A DNA stretch of 64,000 bases from Parafrigoribacterium_A soli. GTDB lineage: Bacteria > Actinomycetota > Actinomycetes > Actinomycetales > Microbacteriaceae. Within the stretch, counting starts at the first letter, position 1; every line of letters starts with the position of its first letter. Shown here in pieces: positions 51,709-61,134 of the stretch. Location: assembly GCF_040227235.1 (NCBI RefSeq), contig NZ_JBELNZ010000003.1, positions 496,001 through 560,000 on the forward strand, in the 5' to 3' direction. A program made the position numbers and the translations under genes. The notes under the pieces are model-generated. The model ran no database searches and was not told the DNA's origin. It saw only the letters and a program-made list of their open reading frames with translations.

Positions 51709-52908
51709 GTGACACCGTTCTCGTTCGACGCCCTGCGGCGCTGGCCCGACCCCGAGGCCGACAACCTGTTCGCCGTCGATGCTGCAGACAGGCTGATTCT
51801 GGATGAGGCTGGCGCCGCACTCGAGGCCAGCGCGCCCGGCGAGGTGGTCGTCATCGGCGACCAGTACGGAGCCCTGACCCTCGGCGGTGCCGCCCTGCAC
51901 GGGGTCGAGGGGGTTCGCGTGCACCAGGATGCCCTGTCGGGGGAACGTGCGCTCGCGGCCAACGCCGCGTCTCTCGGCGTTGAAACCTATGACTCGCTCC
52001 CACTCGATGCCACGCTCCTCGGGGGCGCGCAGGTCGTGCTGCTGCGCTTGCCGCGCAGCCTCGACGCGCTCGATGAGATCGCCGGCCTCATTGCGACGCA
52101 TGCGGCCGCGGACGTAACCGTCTATGCCGGTGGCATGATCAAGCACCTCGCGCTGGCCATGAACGAGGTGCTCGGGCGGCACTTCGGCGAGGTGCGGCCG
52201 GGGCTCGCGCGGCAGAAGGCGCGGGTGTTGACGGTGACTGGGTCCCGCGGCGATCCTTCGGCCCTTCGAGATGGTTGCAAAGCGACCTCCTCCGGGCAGG
52301 CAGGCTCAGGGAACGAGGAGTGGCCACGGCGCGAGTTCCATGAGGAGTTCGGCCTCTGGGTGTGCGCACACGGCGGTGCCTTCGCCGGAACCCGCGTCGA
52401 TATCGGAACCCGGCTCCTGCTCGAGGTGCTGGGCGAGGCGAAGCCGGATGCCGCATCCGCCATAGACCTGGGCTGCGGCACCGGCCTGCTCGCCGCCGCA
52501 CTCGCGAAGGCGAGGTCCGCCATCTCGGTGATCGCGACCGACCAGTCGGCTGCGGCTGTCGCATCCGCTCGGGCCACGATGGAGGCGAACGGCCTAGGTG
52601 ACCGCGTGACCGTCGTGCGTGACGACGGCCTCGCCAGCCAGCCGGATGCCTCTGCCGAACTGATCCTGCTGAACCCGCCCTTCCACATCGGGGCGACCGT
52701 TCACTCGGGAATCGCGCCGCGGCTGTTCGAGGATGCGGCGAGGGTGCTCGCGCCCGGTGGCGAGCTCTGGACGGTGTTCAACTCGCACCTCGGCTATCGC
52801 CCAGCGCTCGAACGCATCGTCGGGCCGACCAGACAGATTGCCCGCAATGCGAAGTTCACGGTGACGGCGTCCACTCGGAGCCTCAGCATTCGTCCAGCAG
52901 GAGAATAG
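51709..52908 (+). CDS. RsmC/RlmG-like class I methyltransferase with an inserted repeat
   Basis: A 399-residue protein: an N-terminal pseudo-methyltransferase domain (residues about 1-170) and a C-terminal SAM domain with AIDLGCGTGLLAAAL and the catalytic LLNPPFHIG, the layout of 16S/23S rRNA guanine-N2 methyltransferases. GTG 51709 is 6 nt after TACCGT, suggesting a leaderless mRNA. Between VLTVTGSRGDP and GLWVCAHGGAFAGTR an extra Gly/Ser-rich stretch of roughly 30 residues is encoded by repeat-like DNA; the frame is kept. Confidence 0.85.
   Translation: MTPFSFDALRRWPDPEADNLFAVDAADRLILDEAGAALEASAPGEVVVIGDQYGALTLGGAALHGVEGVRVHQDALSGERALAANAASLGVETYDSLPLDATLLGGAQVVLLRLPRSLDALDEIAGLIATHAAADVTVYAGGMIKHLALAMNEVLGRHFGEVRPGLARQKARVLTVTGSRGDPSALRDGCKATSSGQAGSGNEEWPRREFHEEFGLWVCAHGGAFAGTRVDIGTRLLLEVLGEAKPDAASAIDLGCGTGLLAAALAKARSAISVIATDQSAAAVASARATMEANGLGDRVTVVRDDGLASQPDASAELILLNPPFHIGATVHSGIAPRLFEDAARVLAPGGELWTVFNSHLGYRPALERIVGPTRQIARNAKFTVTASTRSLSIRPAGE
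52256..52317. repeat. REP-like sequence inside the methyltransferase gene
   Basis: CCCTTCGAGATGGTTGC, AGCGACCTCC and GGCTCAGGGAACGAGG resemble the TTCGAGACGGTCGC...GACCTCCTCAG dispersed repeats of related genomes, and share the motif style of the repeats at 33387 and 46222. Assignment is by resemblance from memory. Confidence 0.45.
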
Positions 52909-52952
52909 CTCGTAGTCTTAGCGCCACCGTCGAGTTGAAAGAAGGAGCCTCC

Positions 52953-53984
52953 GTGGTCATCGACCCCCTGCACCGCGTGACGATCGACGACGTGGCCGAT
53001 CGAGTCGGCGTGCACAAGGCCACGGTTTCGCGGGCGCTCAACGCGCGCACCCGGCACCAGGTGAATGAGAAGACGGCCGCGCGCATCACGGCGATCGCGC
53101 AGGAGCTGGGCTACGTTCCGAACGCGATGGCGAGGGGCCTGCGCACGAGCAGCTCGATGACGATCGGGGTCATCATCCCCGACCTCACCAACCCGTTCTT
53201 TCCGCCGATCATCCGAGGCATCGAGAACTACCTTCAGCCCCGGGGCTACACCGCCCTGCTCGCGAACACCGATGACTCCGAGGCCATCGAGCGGGCAGCC
53301 CTCGACTCGCTGCTCGGCCGCCGCATCGACGGTCTCGTGGTGGCCTCCGGTTCGCTGCAGAGCTCGACGCTCGCCGACGCGCACCAGGCCGGCGTCTTCG
53401 CCGTCATGCTCAACCGCGATGCCGGCGGCATCCCGTACCCGCTCGTCACCGGCAACGACGCCACGGGCATCGCGGCCGCCGTGGCCCATCTCGCCGACCT
53501 CGGTCACCGCCGCATCATGCACATTGCGGGCCCGGCGTATTTCTCCACGAGTGGAACGCGCGCCGATGCCTTCCTGGCGGCGTGCAGGGGAATCAAGGGC
53601 GTGACCGGCTCGGTGGTCGAGGCCGCCGCACTCTCGGTCGAGGCAGGCAGCCAGTCGATGGATCGTGTGCTCACCGAGCGCGGCCCGCGGCCCACCGCGG
53701 TCGTGGCCGGCAACGACCTCGTGGCGCTCGGGGTTCTGAGGAGCCTGCGTGCGCACGGTCTCAGCTGCCCTGGGGACGTTTCGGTGGTCGGATTCAACGA
53801 CATCGAATTCGCGCAGGATTCGAACCCGCCGCTCACCACAGTGCACGTGCCCATGCTCGAGATGGGTACAGAGGCGGCGCGGATGCTGCTGGAGGCGATC
53901 GACGCCAGGACGCAGGAGCCCGAGACCGTGCGGGTGCCGGTGTCGCTCATCGTGCGCGGCTCGACGGGGTCAGCCCCCGCTTGA
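52953..53984 (+). CDS. LacI-family transcriptional regulator
   Basis: A 343-residue repressor with an N-terminal HTH (VTIDDVADRVGVHKATVSRA), hinge (GYVPNAMARGLRT) and periplasmic-binding-like core (IGVIIPDLTNPFFPPIIRGIE, VSVVGFNDIEFAQDSNPPLT). GTG 52953 is taken because AAAGAAGGAG ends 5 nt before it; the TTG at 52935 would put that site inside the gene. Three LacI-type operators downstream (54042, 56228, 63298) mark its probable regulon. Confidence 0.93.
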   Translation: MVIDPLHRVTIDDVADRVGVHKATVSRALNARTRHQVNEKTAARITAIAQELGYVPNAMARGLRTSSSMTIGVIIPDLTNPFFPPIIRGIENYLQPRGYTALLANTDDSEAIERAALDSLLGRRIDGLVVASGSLQSSTLADAHQAGVFAVMLNRDAGGIPYPLVTGNDATGIAAAVAHLADLGHRRIMHIAGPAYFSTSGTRADAFLAACRGIKGVTGSVVEAAALSVEAGSQSMDRVLTERGPRPTAVVAGNDLVALGVLRSLRAHGLSCPGDVSVVGFNDIEFAQDSNPPLTTVHVPMLEMGTEAARMLLEAIDARTQEPETVRVPVSLIVRGSTGSAPA

Positions 53985-54041
53985 GACCGGCCGAGCGCCC
54001 AAAAAATTTGTACAGGAGAAGTGAACAGTTCGGCTAGCATG

Positions 54042-54056
54042 TAGCAATCGTTTGCA
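54042..54056 (+). promoter_or_regulatory. LacI-type operator 1 (bicupin-MFS unit)
   Basis: TAGCAATCGTTTGCA, core CAATCGTTTG, 14 bp ahead of the bicupin gene and just after a TAGCAT -10-like box. One core base differs from the two perfect copies. Confidence 0.65.
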
Positions 54057-54070
54057 GGAGGGATTGCGCC

Positions 54071-54997
54071 ATGTCTCGATTCGTCGTCCGCCGCGGTGCA
54101 GAGGCCGCGTATCTTCCGCCGGGCCTGCTCATTCCCGGCGCAATCGGAATCGACCGTTGGCGCTGCGTCGGCGAGGAGGACGGTTCCGCGCACTCGGACT
54201 TCGGCATCGTGCGCATCGAGCCGCACGGGCGGAGTGCGTCCCACGTTCACTCCTTCGAATACAGCTTTCACGTCATCGAGGGTGAGGCGGTGCTGGCCAC
54301 ACCCGAAGCAACGGTGCGACTCGTCGCGGGCGACTACGGAGTGGTGCCGATCGGTGTGCCACATCGCTGGAGCGGCTCGGGCGAGAAGACCGCGCTGATC
54401 GCGGATCTCATCACGCCCCCGGCCCGCGCGAGGCACGCCAGCGATACCTTTCAGGTGCCCGAGCTCCCGCGGGTCGACCCCATCGACGTCGACACTCGCG
54501 ACCCCCGCACCCGATCCTTCGGCAACGTGACCAAGCAGCAGCTCAGCCCCGGTCGTCAGTCGCAAGAGCTGCTCGCGGTCTCGGCGAGCATGCGCACGGC
54601 GCTGCTCGTCTACAGCGGAATCTCGCTCAAGATGATGGTCGACTCCGACCTCGGTGCCACACTGTCCGCGATGTTCATGGTGCAGTACGAGCCGGACGGC
54701 AAGGCCGGTGCGCACGATCATCCGCTCGAGGAGTCGTACCTGGTAATCGACGGCGAGGTGCTCGCGACCTTCGATGGCGAGGAGTTCCTGCTCGGCCCTG
54801 GTGACTTCGCCTGGGCGGGCGTCGGCTGCATTCACTCCTTCGCGGCCACCGGCAGCGAGGTGCGCTGGCTCGAGACCCAGGCTCCGCAAATGCCGCCACG
54901 CCACGCCTACCGCTTCGCGCGGGACTGGGACTACCTCGAAGACAAGCTCGCCGGCGAGGACTTTCCGGCTCCGATTCCGCTGCGCAACGCCGAGTGA
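54071..54997 (+). CDS. two-domain cupin (bicupin)
   Basis: A 308-residue protein with two cupin barrels. Domain 1 (about 50-110) has SHVHSFEYSFHVIEGEAVLAT and GDYGVVPIGVPHRWSG; domain 2 (about 205-275) has GAHDHPLEESYLVIDGEVLA and GPGDFAWAGVGCIHSF, both with the His/Glu metal pattern. The two-barrel form recalls (S)-ureidoglycine aminohydrolase (YlbA/UGlyAH), but many bicupins have other roles. A strong GGAGG site precedes the ATG. It overlaps the MFS gene by 4 bp and is probably controlled by the LacI protein. Confidence 0.82.
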   Translation: MSRFVVRRGAEAAYLPPGLLIPGAIGIDRWRCVGEEDGSAHSDFGIVRIEPHGRSASHVHSFEYSFHVIEGEAVLATPEATVRLVAGDYGVVPIGVPHRWSGSGEKTALIADLITPPARARHASDTFQVPELPRVDPIDVDTRDPRTRSFGNVTKQQLSPGRQSQELLAVSASMRTALLVYSGISLKMMVDSDLGATLSAMFMVQYEPDGKAGAHDHPLEESYLVIDGEVLATFDGEEFLLGPGDFAWAGVGCIHSFAATGSEVRWLETQAPQMPPRHAYRFARDWDYLEDKLAGEDFPAPIPLRNAE

Positions 54998-56178
54998 GCC
55001 GGATGCCGCTTCCGCGGTCAGCGCCCCGCTGGCTGCGCCCGACGCTCGTGCTTCCCTTCGCGGTGTTCTGGTCCACCATCGACCGCGCCATCGTGCTCCC
55101 GATGGTCCCCACGATCGCGGCGGACTTCCACGCTGCCACGGCGCTGACCGGCTGGGCGATCACGGGGAATGCGCTCGCCTACGCGGTGCTGCAACTGCTC
55201 TGGGGTCCGCTCCAGATGAAACTCGGTCGCGTGAACGTGCTGTGGAGCTCTGCGGCAATCGGTACCCTCGCCGCGATCGTCAGCGCATTCGCCCCGACCC
55301 TGCCGCTGTTCATCGCCGCGCGCATCATCTCGGGAGGCGCCTGGGCCGCCACCTTCTCCGCCGTGCTCGTCTACCTCGGTGAGACGCTCGTCGCATCGAA
55401 GCGACCGGCCGCGATGTCGAACCTCGCGACCGCGACGGCCCTGGGGCTGGGGCTCGGCACCCTCGGCGCCGGTGCCTTCGCCGAGTGGGCATCCTGGCGC
55501 TCTGTCTTCGTGGTCTACGCCGTGGGCGGCGCCGTGCTCACGGTCATCCTGTCGCGGCTGCCGGAGCCCGAACACAACAGCGACGAGCGGATAGTGCCGC
55601 AGCTCGCGAGGATTGGGAGGAGTCCGTGGATGCTGGGGCTGTTCGCCTTTACCATCCTCGAGGGCACGCTGCTCATCGGAATCTACAACTTTCTGCCGCA
55701 GGCGCTCGAGCTCACCGGCGAGGGAGTCTTCGTCTCCGGCCTGGTCACGGCAGGCTTCGGAGTCGCGGTGATCGTCGTGAGCCAGGGCATGAAGCTCATC
55801 GTTGCGCGAGTGAAGCCCTGGGTGCTCATGCTGTCGGGCGGACTCTTCGCCGTGGCCGCCTTCGCCATCCTCGCCGCCTGGATCACCCCGATCTCTGTGC
55901 TCGTCGGCGCCTCGATGCTCGGCGTCGCCTGGGCGCTCGCACACACCACTCTGCAGACCTGGATCACGGATGCCGCCACGCCGGCTCGCCCGATGGGACT
56001 GACATTCTTCTCAATATCGCTCATGCTCGGCGGTTCGCTGGGGGCGGCTCTCGGCCAGGCGGCCGTGGACCGCAACGCGTTTCCGATGCTCTTCGTTCTC
56101 GCCACGGTGGGCTCGCTGGTCTTCGCCGCGTCGGGTGCGATGGGACGTCGCCGGTACCGCCTCGTTGAGCGCCACTGA
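54994..56178 (+). CDS. MFS transporter
   Basis: A 394-residue major facilitator with 12 predicted helices. The loop after helix 2 (WGPLQMKLGRVNVLW) is a variant of the MFS motif A, and DSERI-type central loop residues PEPEHNSDERIVPQLAR separate two six-helix halves. Starts on a GTG overlapping the bicupin stop, so the two are coupled. Direction and substrate are unknown; the partner bicupin suggests a small metabolite. Confidence 0.88.
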   Translation: MSRMPLPRSAPRWLRPTLVLPFAVFWSTIDRAIVLPMVPTIAADFHAATALTGWAITGNALAYAVLQLLWGPLQMKLGRVNVLWSSAAIGTLAAIVSAFAPTLPLFIAARIISGGAWAATFSAVLVYLGETLVASKRPAAMSNLATATALGLGLGTLGAGAFAEWASWRSVFVVYAVGGAVLTVILSRLPEPEHNSDERIVPQLARIGRSPWMLGLFAFTILEGTLLIGIYNFLPQALELTGEGVFVSGLVTAGFGVAVIVVSQGMKLIVARVKPWVLMLSGGLFAVAAFAILAAWITPISVLVGASMLGVAWALAHTTLQTWITDAATPARPMGLTFFSISLMLGGSLGAALGQAAVDRNAFPMLFVLATVGSLVFAASGAMGRRRYRLVERH

Positions 56179-56227
56179 ACTCGTTGCTATATTGTGATCA
56201 ATCAGACTGCACAGAGGTTGACTTTTG

Positions 56228-56241
56228 TACAATCGATTGCA
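56228..56241 (+). promoter_or_regulatory. LacI-type operator 2 (Liv importer unit)
   Basis: TACAATCGATTGCA with the perfect palindrome CAATCGATTG (56230-56239), 60 bp before livH and directly behind a TTGACT -35-like hexamer at 56218-56223. Confidence 0.7.
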
Positions 56242-56301
56242 AGGCTGTAACTCGCATAGCCCCAGCTCATCCACAACGTCGCGGAAGGCTCTGAAACCCA
56301 C

Positions 56302-57168
56302 GTGTTAGATCCCGTGTTCATCGCGCAGCAGGCACTGAACGGTCTCAGTGAAGCCGCGGTGTTCTTCCTGCTCGCGAGCGGCTTGACTCTCGTCTTCGGC
56401 CTCATGCGCATTGTGAACATGGCCCATGGCGCCTTCTACATCATCGGTGCCTACGTGGGCATCGCCATTTCGGCGCTCACGGGCAATCTCTTCCTCGCCC
56501 TCATCTCGGCGGTCGTCGTGGTTGCGGTGATCGCCCTGATCACCGAGTTCGGCCTGCTGCGCGCCGTGCGCGGCCAGGAGCTTCCCGAGGTTCTGCTCAC
56601 CCTCGGCATCGCCTTCGTCGTCGGAGACGTGTGCCTCTGGATCTTCGGCGGCAACCCCGAGAACCTGTCGAGCAGGGCGATGCCCTCCGGCGGCTTCGCC
56701 ATCGGATCGGCATCGTTCCCCTGGTACAAGGTGCTTGTCATGGCCATCGCGCTCGTGATCGGCATTGCGCTGGCCATCGTGCAGAACAAGACCCGCATCG
56801 GAGCGATCGTCAGGGCCGGCGTCGACGACCGCGAGACGATCTCGGCGATGGGGATCAACATCCGCTGGGTCTTCACGGGCATGTTCATTGTCGGTGCATC
56901 CCTCGCGGCGATCGGCGGTGTGCTGGACTCGGGAATCGCGAGCATCCTGCCCTCCGGCGGCAACGAGGTGTTGCTGAAGGCGCTCGTGGTGATCATCGTT
57001 GGCGGGCTCGGCAGCGTGTCGGGCGCCGCGGTGGGAGCCGTGCTCATCGGTCTCATCGACGTCTTCGCGAAGGTGTGGATCCCCGAGCTGTCGTACTTCA
57101 CGATCTTCCTGCCGATGGCCCTCGTTCTCGTCATCAAGCCCACTGGACTCTTCGGGAAGAAATCATGA
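56302..57168 (+). CDS. livH: branched-chain-type ABC transporter permease (LivH-like)
   Basis: A 288-residue permease of the Liv/HAAT class with about eight helices. ASGLTLVFGLMRIVNMAHGAFYIIGAYVG near the N-terminus and IGAIVRAGVDDRETISAMGIN with KALVVIIVGGLGSVSGAAVGA later are typical. It starts on GTG 56302. The class imports branched-chain amino acids, amides, urea or other small compounds, and the amidohydrolase in the same operon argues against plain leucine transport. Confidence 0.93.
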   Translation: MLDPVFIAQQALNGLSEAAVFFLLASGLTLVFGLMRIVNMAHGAFYIIGAYVGIAISALTGNLFLALISAVVVVAVIALITEFGLLRAVRGQELPEVLLTLGIAFVVGDVCLWIFGGNPENLSSRAMPSGGFAIGSASFPWYKVLVMAIALVIGIALAIVQNKTRIGAIVRAGVDDRETISAMGINIRWVFTGMFIVGASLAAIGGVLDSGIASILPSGGNEVLLKALVVIIVGGLGSVSGAAVGAVLIGLIDVFAKVWIPELSYFTIFLPMALVLVIKPTGLFGKKS

Positions 57169-58256
57169 GCAACCCGCTGACCCGCGCCACTCCCGTCGTT
57201 CGATCGGCCACGGGCCTGATTCCCACGATCTCCGGTCGCGGGGGAGGTCGCGGCACGCACCTCGTGCAGTACCTGATCGTCGCCGCGGTGGTCGTCTTCC
57301 TCGTCGCGCTGCCGTACCTGGGAGTCACCAAGTTCCAGGTCGGTCAGACGACGACGATCCTCATCGCGGCCATGGCCGCCGCCAGCGTCAGCTTCCTCGT
57401 CGGAGAAGCCGGACTCGCATCGCTCGGCCACGGCGCCATCGCCGGAACCGCGAGCTACGGCATGGCCTGGGCCTTCCACCAGGGCTGGGACCCGACGCTG
57501 TCGATCGTGCTCGCCATCGCGCTCACCCTCGCGGTCTCGCTCATCTACGGCCTCCTCACGATGCGCACCTCCGGCATCTACTTCCTCATGGTGACGCTCG
57601 CCATTGGAATGCTCATCTACGGTCTCGCCTTCCGCATGTCGAGCGTCACCGGCGGCGACAACGGGCTGCTGCTCCAGCGACCCGAGTGGATCAACGCGCG
57701 AGAGAACTGGTGGATCTTCTACTACCTCGTTCTCGCCCTCCTCATCGTCACGACGCTCGTGCTCTGGGTCGTCGCGCGTTCGCCATTCGGCGCCAGCCTT
57801 CGCGGCGTGCGCGACAACGAAAGCCGGATGCGCAGCCTCGGATACTCGGTGGCGGGCTACAAGGTCGCCGCCTTCATGATCTCCGGTTTCGTTGCGGGCA
57901 TCTCCGGAGTGCTCGGAGCGTGGAACACCCAGTCGGTGAGCCCGGAAAGCGTCAACGTCGAGACCTCCATCCTGCTGATCGTCATGGTGATCCTCGGTGG
58001 AGTCGGCACGCTACTCGGGCCGCTCGTCGGCGCGACCATCGTCATCCTGGTCAAGTTCACCGTGTCGAGCTACGTGGACCGCTGGCAGACCCTGCTCGGA
58101 ATCGTCTTCATCGTCGTCATCCTGCTGGCCAGGGAGGGCGTCGTCGGAAGCATTGGGAAGCTCACCAACCGGATCCGTAAGCGGCGTGCGCAGCGTGCCG
58201 CGGCCGGAGACGTCCCAGAGGCCGGCGCATCCGCGTCGAATGTCAGTCACACCTGA
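57165..58256 (+). CDS. livM: branched-chain-type ABC transporter permease (LivM-like)
   Basis: A 363-residue permease with about nine to ten helices. GEAGLASLGHGAIAGTASYG and VRDNESRMRSLGYSVAGYKVAAFMISGFVAGISG are the LivM signatures. ATG 57165 overlaps the livH stop (ATGA). The hydrophilic N-terminus (MSNPLTRATPVVRSATGLIP) is longer than usual but lies before the first helix. Confidence 0.93.
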   Translation: MSNPLTRATPVVRSATGLIPTISGRGGGRGTHLVQYLIVAAVVVFLVALPYLGVTKFQVGQTTTILIAAMAAASVSFLVGEAGLASLGHGAIAGTASYGMAWAFHQGWDPTLSIVLAIALTLAVSLIYGLLTMRTSGIYFLMVTLAIGMLIYGLAFRMSSVTGGDNGLLLQRPEWINARENWWIFYYLVLALLIVTTLVLWVVARSPFGASLRGVRDNESRMRSLGYSVAGYKVAAFMISGFVAGISGVLGAWNTQSVSPESVNVETSILLIVMVILGGVGTLLGPLVGATIVILVKFTVSSYVDRWQTLLGIVFIVVILLAREGVVGSIGKLTNRIRKRRAQRAAAGDVPEAGASASNVSHT

Positions 58257-58270
58257 TGAAAGGAAACAGC

Positions 58271-59575
58271 ATGATGTCAAGGAAGATGTCAGTCCGCACC
58301 CGCGCTTTCGCGGTTGCCGGACTAGCCGTCGCCACCGCGCTCACCCTCGCTGCGTGTGCTCCTCCCGGAGCAGCGCCGAAGAGTGAGACCACCGCGAAGT
58401 CGGGCACCCTCAAGGTCGGCTTCATCTCTCCGACGAGTGGTGTCTTCGCCATCGCCGGCCAGCAGATGGAAGACGGCTGGAAGTTCTTTTGGGACCAGGC
58501 CAAGAACAAGGCCGGCGACATCACGGTAGAGACCACCTACGAAGACGACGCCGGCGACGTCAACCAGTCGCTCGCGAAGGCGAAGCAACTGGTCGAGCAG
58601 GACGGCGTCGACGTGGTCGTCGGCCCCCTCATCGCGAACACCGCATCCGCGGTCGCGGCCTACACGTTCAGCCAGGGTATTCCGAACCTCGAGCCGGTGG
58701 CAGCGTCGAACAACCTGACGCTCAGCGGCGCGAACGACCTCACCGTGCGCACGAGCTCCATGGGTGGCACGCAGGCGAACTACCCCGGCGGCCAGTGGGC
58801 GGCAACGAAGGGCAACGCCAAGACGGCGGTCACCCTCTGCTCCGACTACTCGTTCGGCTGGGAATCCTGTGCGGGATTCAAGCAGGGCTTCGAGGCTGAG
58901 GGCGGCAAGATCGTCAAGCAGCTCTGGGCGCCGAACGGCACGACGGACTTCTCGTCCTACGTCTCCCAGCTGCAGTCGCTGAATGCCGACATGATCTATG
59001 TCGCCACCGCTGGTGGAGCTCCTGGTCCGGCCTTCCTCAACGCCTACTCGGGCGCGGGCGGCGACATGGACAAGCTCCTGCTCAACTGCTGCGCGCTCGA
59101 CCAGGGCACCCTGGTGTCGCTCGACAAGGCGGGCAACGGCGACAAGATTGTCGGCGTCAAGTCGGTCAGCTACTGGGCCGAGGGTGCCGAGCACAAGGCG
59201 ACTCAGGCCTTCGTCAAGAAGTACACCGAGGCGACTGGCACGATTCCCGGTGCGTACATCGCCGGTGGGTACATGACGGCAGACCTCGTCTCGCAGGTGC
59301 TCAAGAAGCAGGGCCTGGTTGTCGGTGCTGACCTCGTGTCGAGCATCACCAAGTTCAAGTTCGATGACAGCATCTTCGGCAAGGTCTCGTGGGAGAAGGG
59401 CAACAACATGGTCGCCCCGGTCTACGTGCGCGAGGTCAAGCGTCACTCCGATGGCAAGCTCTACAACGACGTGCTCGAAGAGTACGACAGCGTCTCGCAG
59501 TACCTCGGCAAGGACGAGAAGGCGATGATCGAGCAGGACAAGAGCAAGCCGTACACCAACGCGTTCCAAGGCTGA
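58271..59575 (+). CDS. Liv-type substrate-binding lipoprotein
   Basis: A 434-residue periplasmic-binding protein of the Leu/Ile/Val type. The signal peptide ends in LTLAAC, a lipobox, and the mature fold starts KVGFISPTSGVFAIAGQQMEDGWK with the pattern VVVGPLIANTASAVAAY (ligand pocket) further on. AAAGGA fits ATG 58271. Unlike the two sugar-binding genes in this window, no hairpin follows; the stop overlaps the livG start (TGATG). Confidence 0.92.
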   Translation: MMSRKMSVRTRAFAVAGLAVATALTLAACAPPGAAPKSETTAKSGTLKVGFISPTSGVFAIAGQQMEDGWKFFWDQAKNKAGDITVETTYEDDAGDVNQSLAKAKQLVEQDGVDVVVGPLIANTASAVAAYTFSQGIPNLEPVAASNNLTLSGANDLTVRTSSMGGTQANYPGGQWAATKGNAKTAVTLCSDYSFGWESCAGFKQGFEAEGGKIVKQLWAPNGTTDFSSYVSQLQSLNADMIYVATAGGAPGPAFLNAYSGAGGDMDKLLLNCCALDQGTLVSLDKAGNGDKIVGVKSVSYWAEGAEHKATQAFVKKYTEATGTIPGAYIAGGYMTADLVSQVLKKQGLVVGADLVSSITKFKFDDSIFGKVSWEKGNNMVAPVYVREVKRHSDGKLYNDVLEEYDSVSQYLGKDEKAMIEQDKSKPYTNAFQG

Positions 59576-60381
59576 TGACGAACATCACGGCAACGGCGAC
59601 GGCTCCGGACCCTCACGGGTCCGGGGCCGGAGCCCCCGTGCTCACCATCGAGGGCGTCGGCAAGCGCTACGGCGGCATCCAGGCGGTCGACACGATCTCG
59701 CTCACTCTCCACGCGGGCGAGCGGATCGGCGTCATCGGACCGAACGGTGCGGGCAAGACGACGCTGTTCAAGATGATCGCGGGAGATGTGCTGCCCACGT
59801 CTGGTTCGATCGAGTTGTTCGGCAGGGATGTCACCAGGGTCGGTGCGGCACGGCGTGCACGCATGGGCGTTGGACGCACCTTCCAGATCTCGAATCTCTT
59901 CCGGGATATGAGCGTTCTCGACAACGTGCGTGTCGCGGCCCGCGGTGGCGAGAGCAGTGCTCGCGTCTTCTGGTGGCCTCAGCGCAGCAAGGATGACGCG
60001 ACCGATCGCGCGATGGACGCCCTCAACAGTGTCGGCCTCGACGATCGTGCGGCGGATGTCGTCACCGACCTTTCGCACGGCGAGCAGCGCCAGCTCGAGA
60101 TCGCCATGGCTCTCGTCGGCGATCCCAACATCCTTCTCCTCGACGAGCCGGCCGCGGGCCTCTCGCCGGGCGAGCGCAGCGTCCTCAAGCACCTCATCGA
60201 GGACCTGCCACGCACGCTCCCCATCCTCCTCATCGAACATGACATGTCGCTGGCACTCGGTCTCACCGACCGCGTCATGTGCATGGAGAACGGCAAGCAC
60301 GTCATCACGGGCACACCGGAGGAAGTGCGCAGCGATGAGACGGTGCGCGAGATCTACCTGGGAAGGCGGGACAAACAGTGA
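59575..60381 (+). CDS. livG: ABC transporter ATP-binding protein (LivG-like)
   Basis: A 268-residue ATPase. Walker A GPNGAGKTT (about residues 58-66), Q-loop in GRTFQISNLF, signature LSHGEQRQLEIAMAL, Walker B ILLLDEPAAGL and the switch His in LIEHDMSLAL are all intact. LSHGEQ with His in the signature is usual for LivG. Start overlaps the previous stop. Confidence 0.95.
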   Translation: MTNITATATAPDPHGSGAGAPVLTIEGVGKRYGGIQAVDTISLTLHAGERIGVIGPNGAGKTTLFKMIAGDVLPTSGSIELFGRDVTRVGAARRARMGVGRTFQISNLFRDMSVLDNVRVAARGGESSARVFWWPQRSKDDATDRAMDALNSVGLDDRAADVVTDLSHGEQRQLEIAMALVGDPNILLLDEPAAGLSPGERSVLKHLIEDLPRTLPILLIEHDMSLALGLTDRVMCMENGKHVITGTPEEVRSDETVREIYLGRRDKQ

Positions 60382-61088
60382 GCCTCGAAGTGACCGGACT
60401 GCACGTCGGCTATGCGGGCGCCGAGGTCCTGCGGGGAATCAACCTCACGGTCGCCGCCGACGAGACCGTCGCGCTGCTCGGGCGCAACGGCATGGGCAAG
60501 ACCACGCTGGTGCGTGCCATCTGCGGGCTGCGGCCGCCCACCACGACGGCGGGAAGCATCGTCTACGACGGCGCGGACATCACCAAGCGCACGAGCTTTC
60601 AGATCAACCGTGCCGGCATCGCGATCGTGCCACAGGGGCGCCACATCTTCGGGTCACTCACCGTGCTCGAGCACCTCTCCGTCGTGCGCAAGCGCAAGCC
60701 GTCGAGTGGCGAAGCGTGGACGGCGGAGCGCGTCTTCGACTTCTTCCCCAGACTCTCCACGCGGCAGAAGTCGCTCGCGAAGTCGCTGTCCGGCGGTGAG
60801 CAGCAGATGCTCGCGATCGGCCGAGCTCTGATGACCAACCCGTCGTTGCTTGTGATGGACGAGCCGAGTGAAGGCCTGGCTCCCACGGTGCTCGACGTCA
60901 TCCAGGATCGCATCGAGGGACTTCGCGGCACGGGCCTCTCGGTTCTCATCGCGGAGCAGAACGTGGACCTCGCGCTCGACATGGCGGATCGCGTCGTGAT
61001 CATCGATGACGGGGAGAACCCGTGGACCGGGACTCCAGCCGAACTCCGTAGCGACGTGCAGACCCTCGAGCGCTACCTCGGCGTCTAA
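60378..61088 (+). CDS. livF: ABC transporter ATP-binding protein (LivF-like)
   Basis: A 236-residue ATPase with Walker A GRNGMGKTT, signature LSGGEQQMLAIGRALM, Walker B LLVMDEPSEGLAP and AEQNVDLALDMADRVVIID, typical of LivF. GTG 60378 overlaps livG by 4 bp. With LivG it energises the importer. The 46-bp gap to the amidohydrolase gene is small enough for co-transcription. Confidence 0.95.
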   Translation: MSLEVTGLHVGYAGAEVLRGINLTVAADETVALLGRNGMGKTTLVRAICGLRPPTTTAGSIVYDGADITKRTSFQINRAGIAIVPQGRHIFGSLTVLEHLSVVRKRKPSSGEAWTAERVFDFFPRLSTRQKSLAKSLSGGEQQMLAIGRALMTNPSLLVMDEPSEGLAPTVLDVIQDRIEGLRGTGLSVLIAEQNVDLALDMADRVVIIDDGENPWTGTPAELRSDVQTLERYLGV

Positions 61089-61134
61089 ACCTCGCTAGTC
61101 TCACGCCTCAACGATTCCGGAACGGAGCCACATC

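Noticed and set aside
52935..52953. TTG start for the LacI regulator
   Set aside because: It would place the AAAGAAGGAG ribosome-binding site inside the gene; GTG 52953 fits that site.
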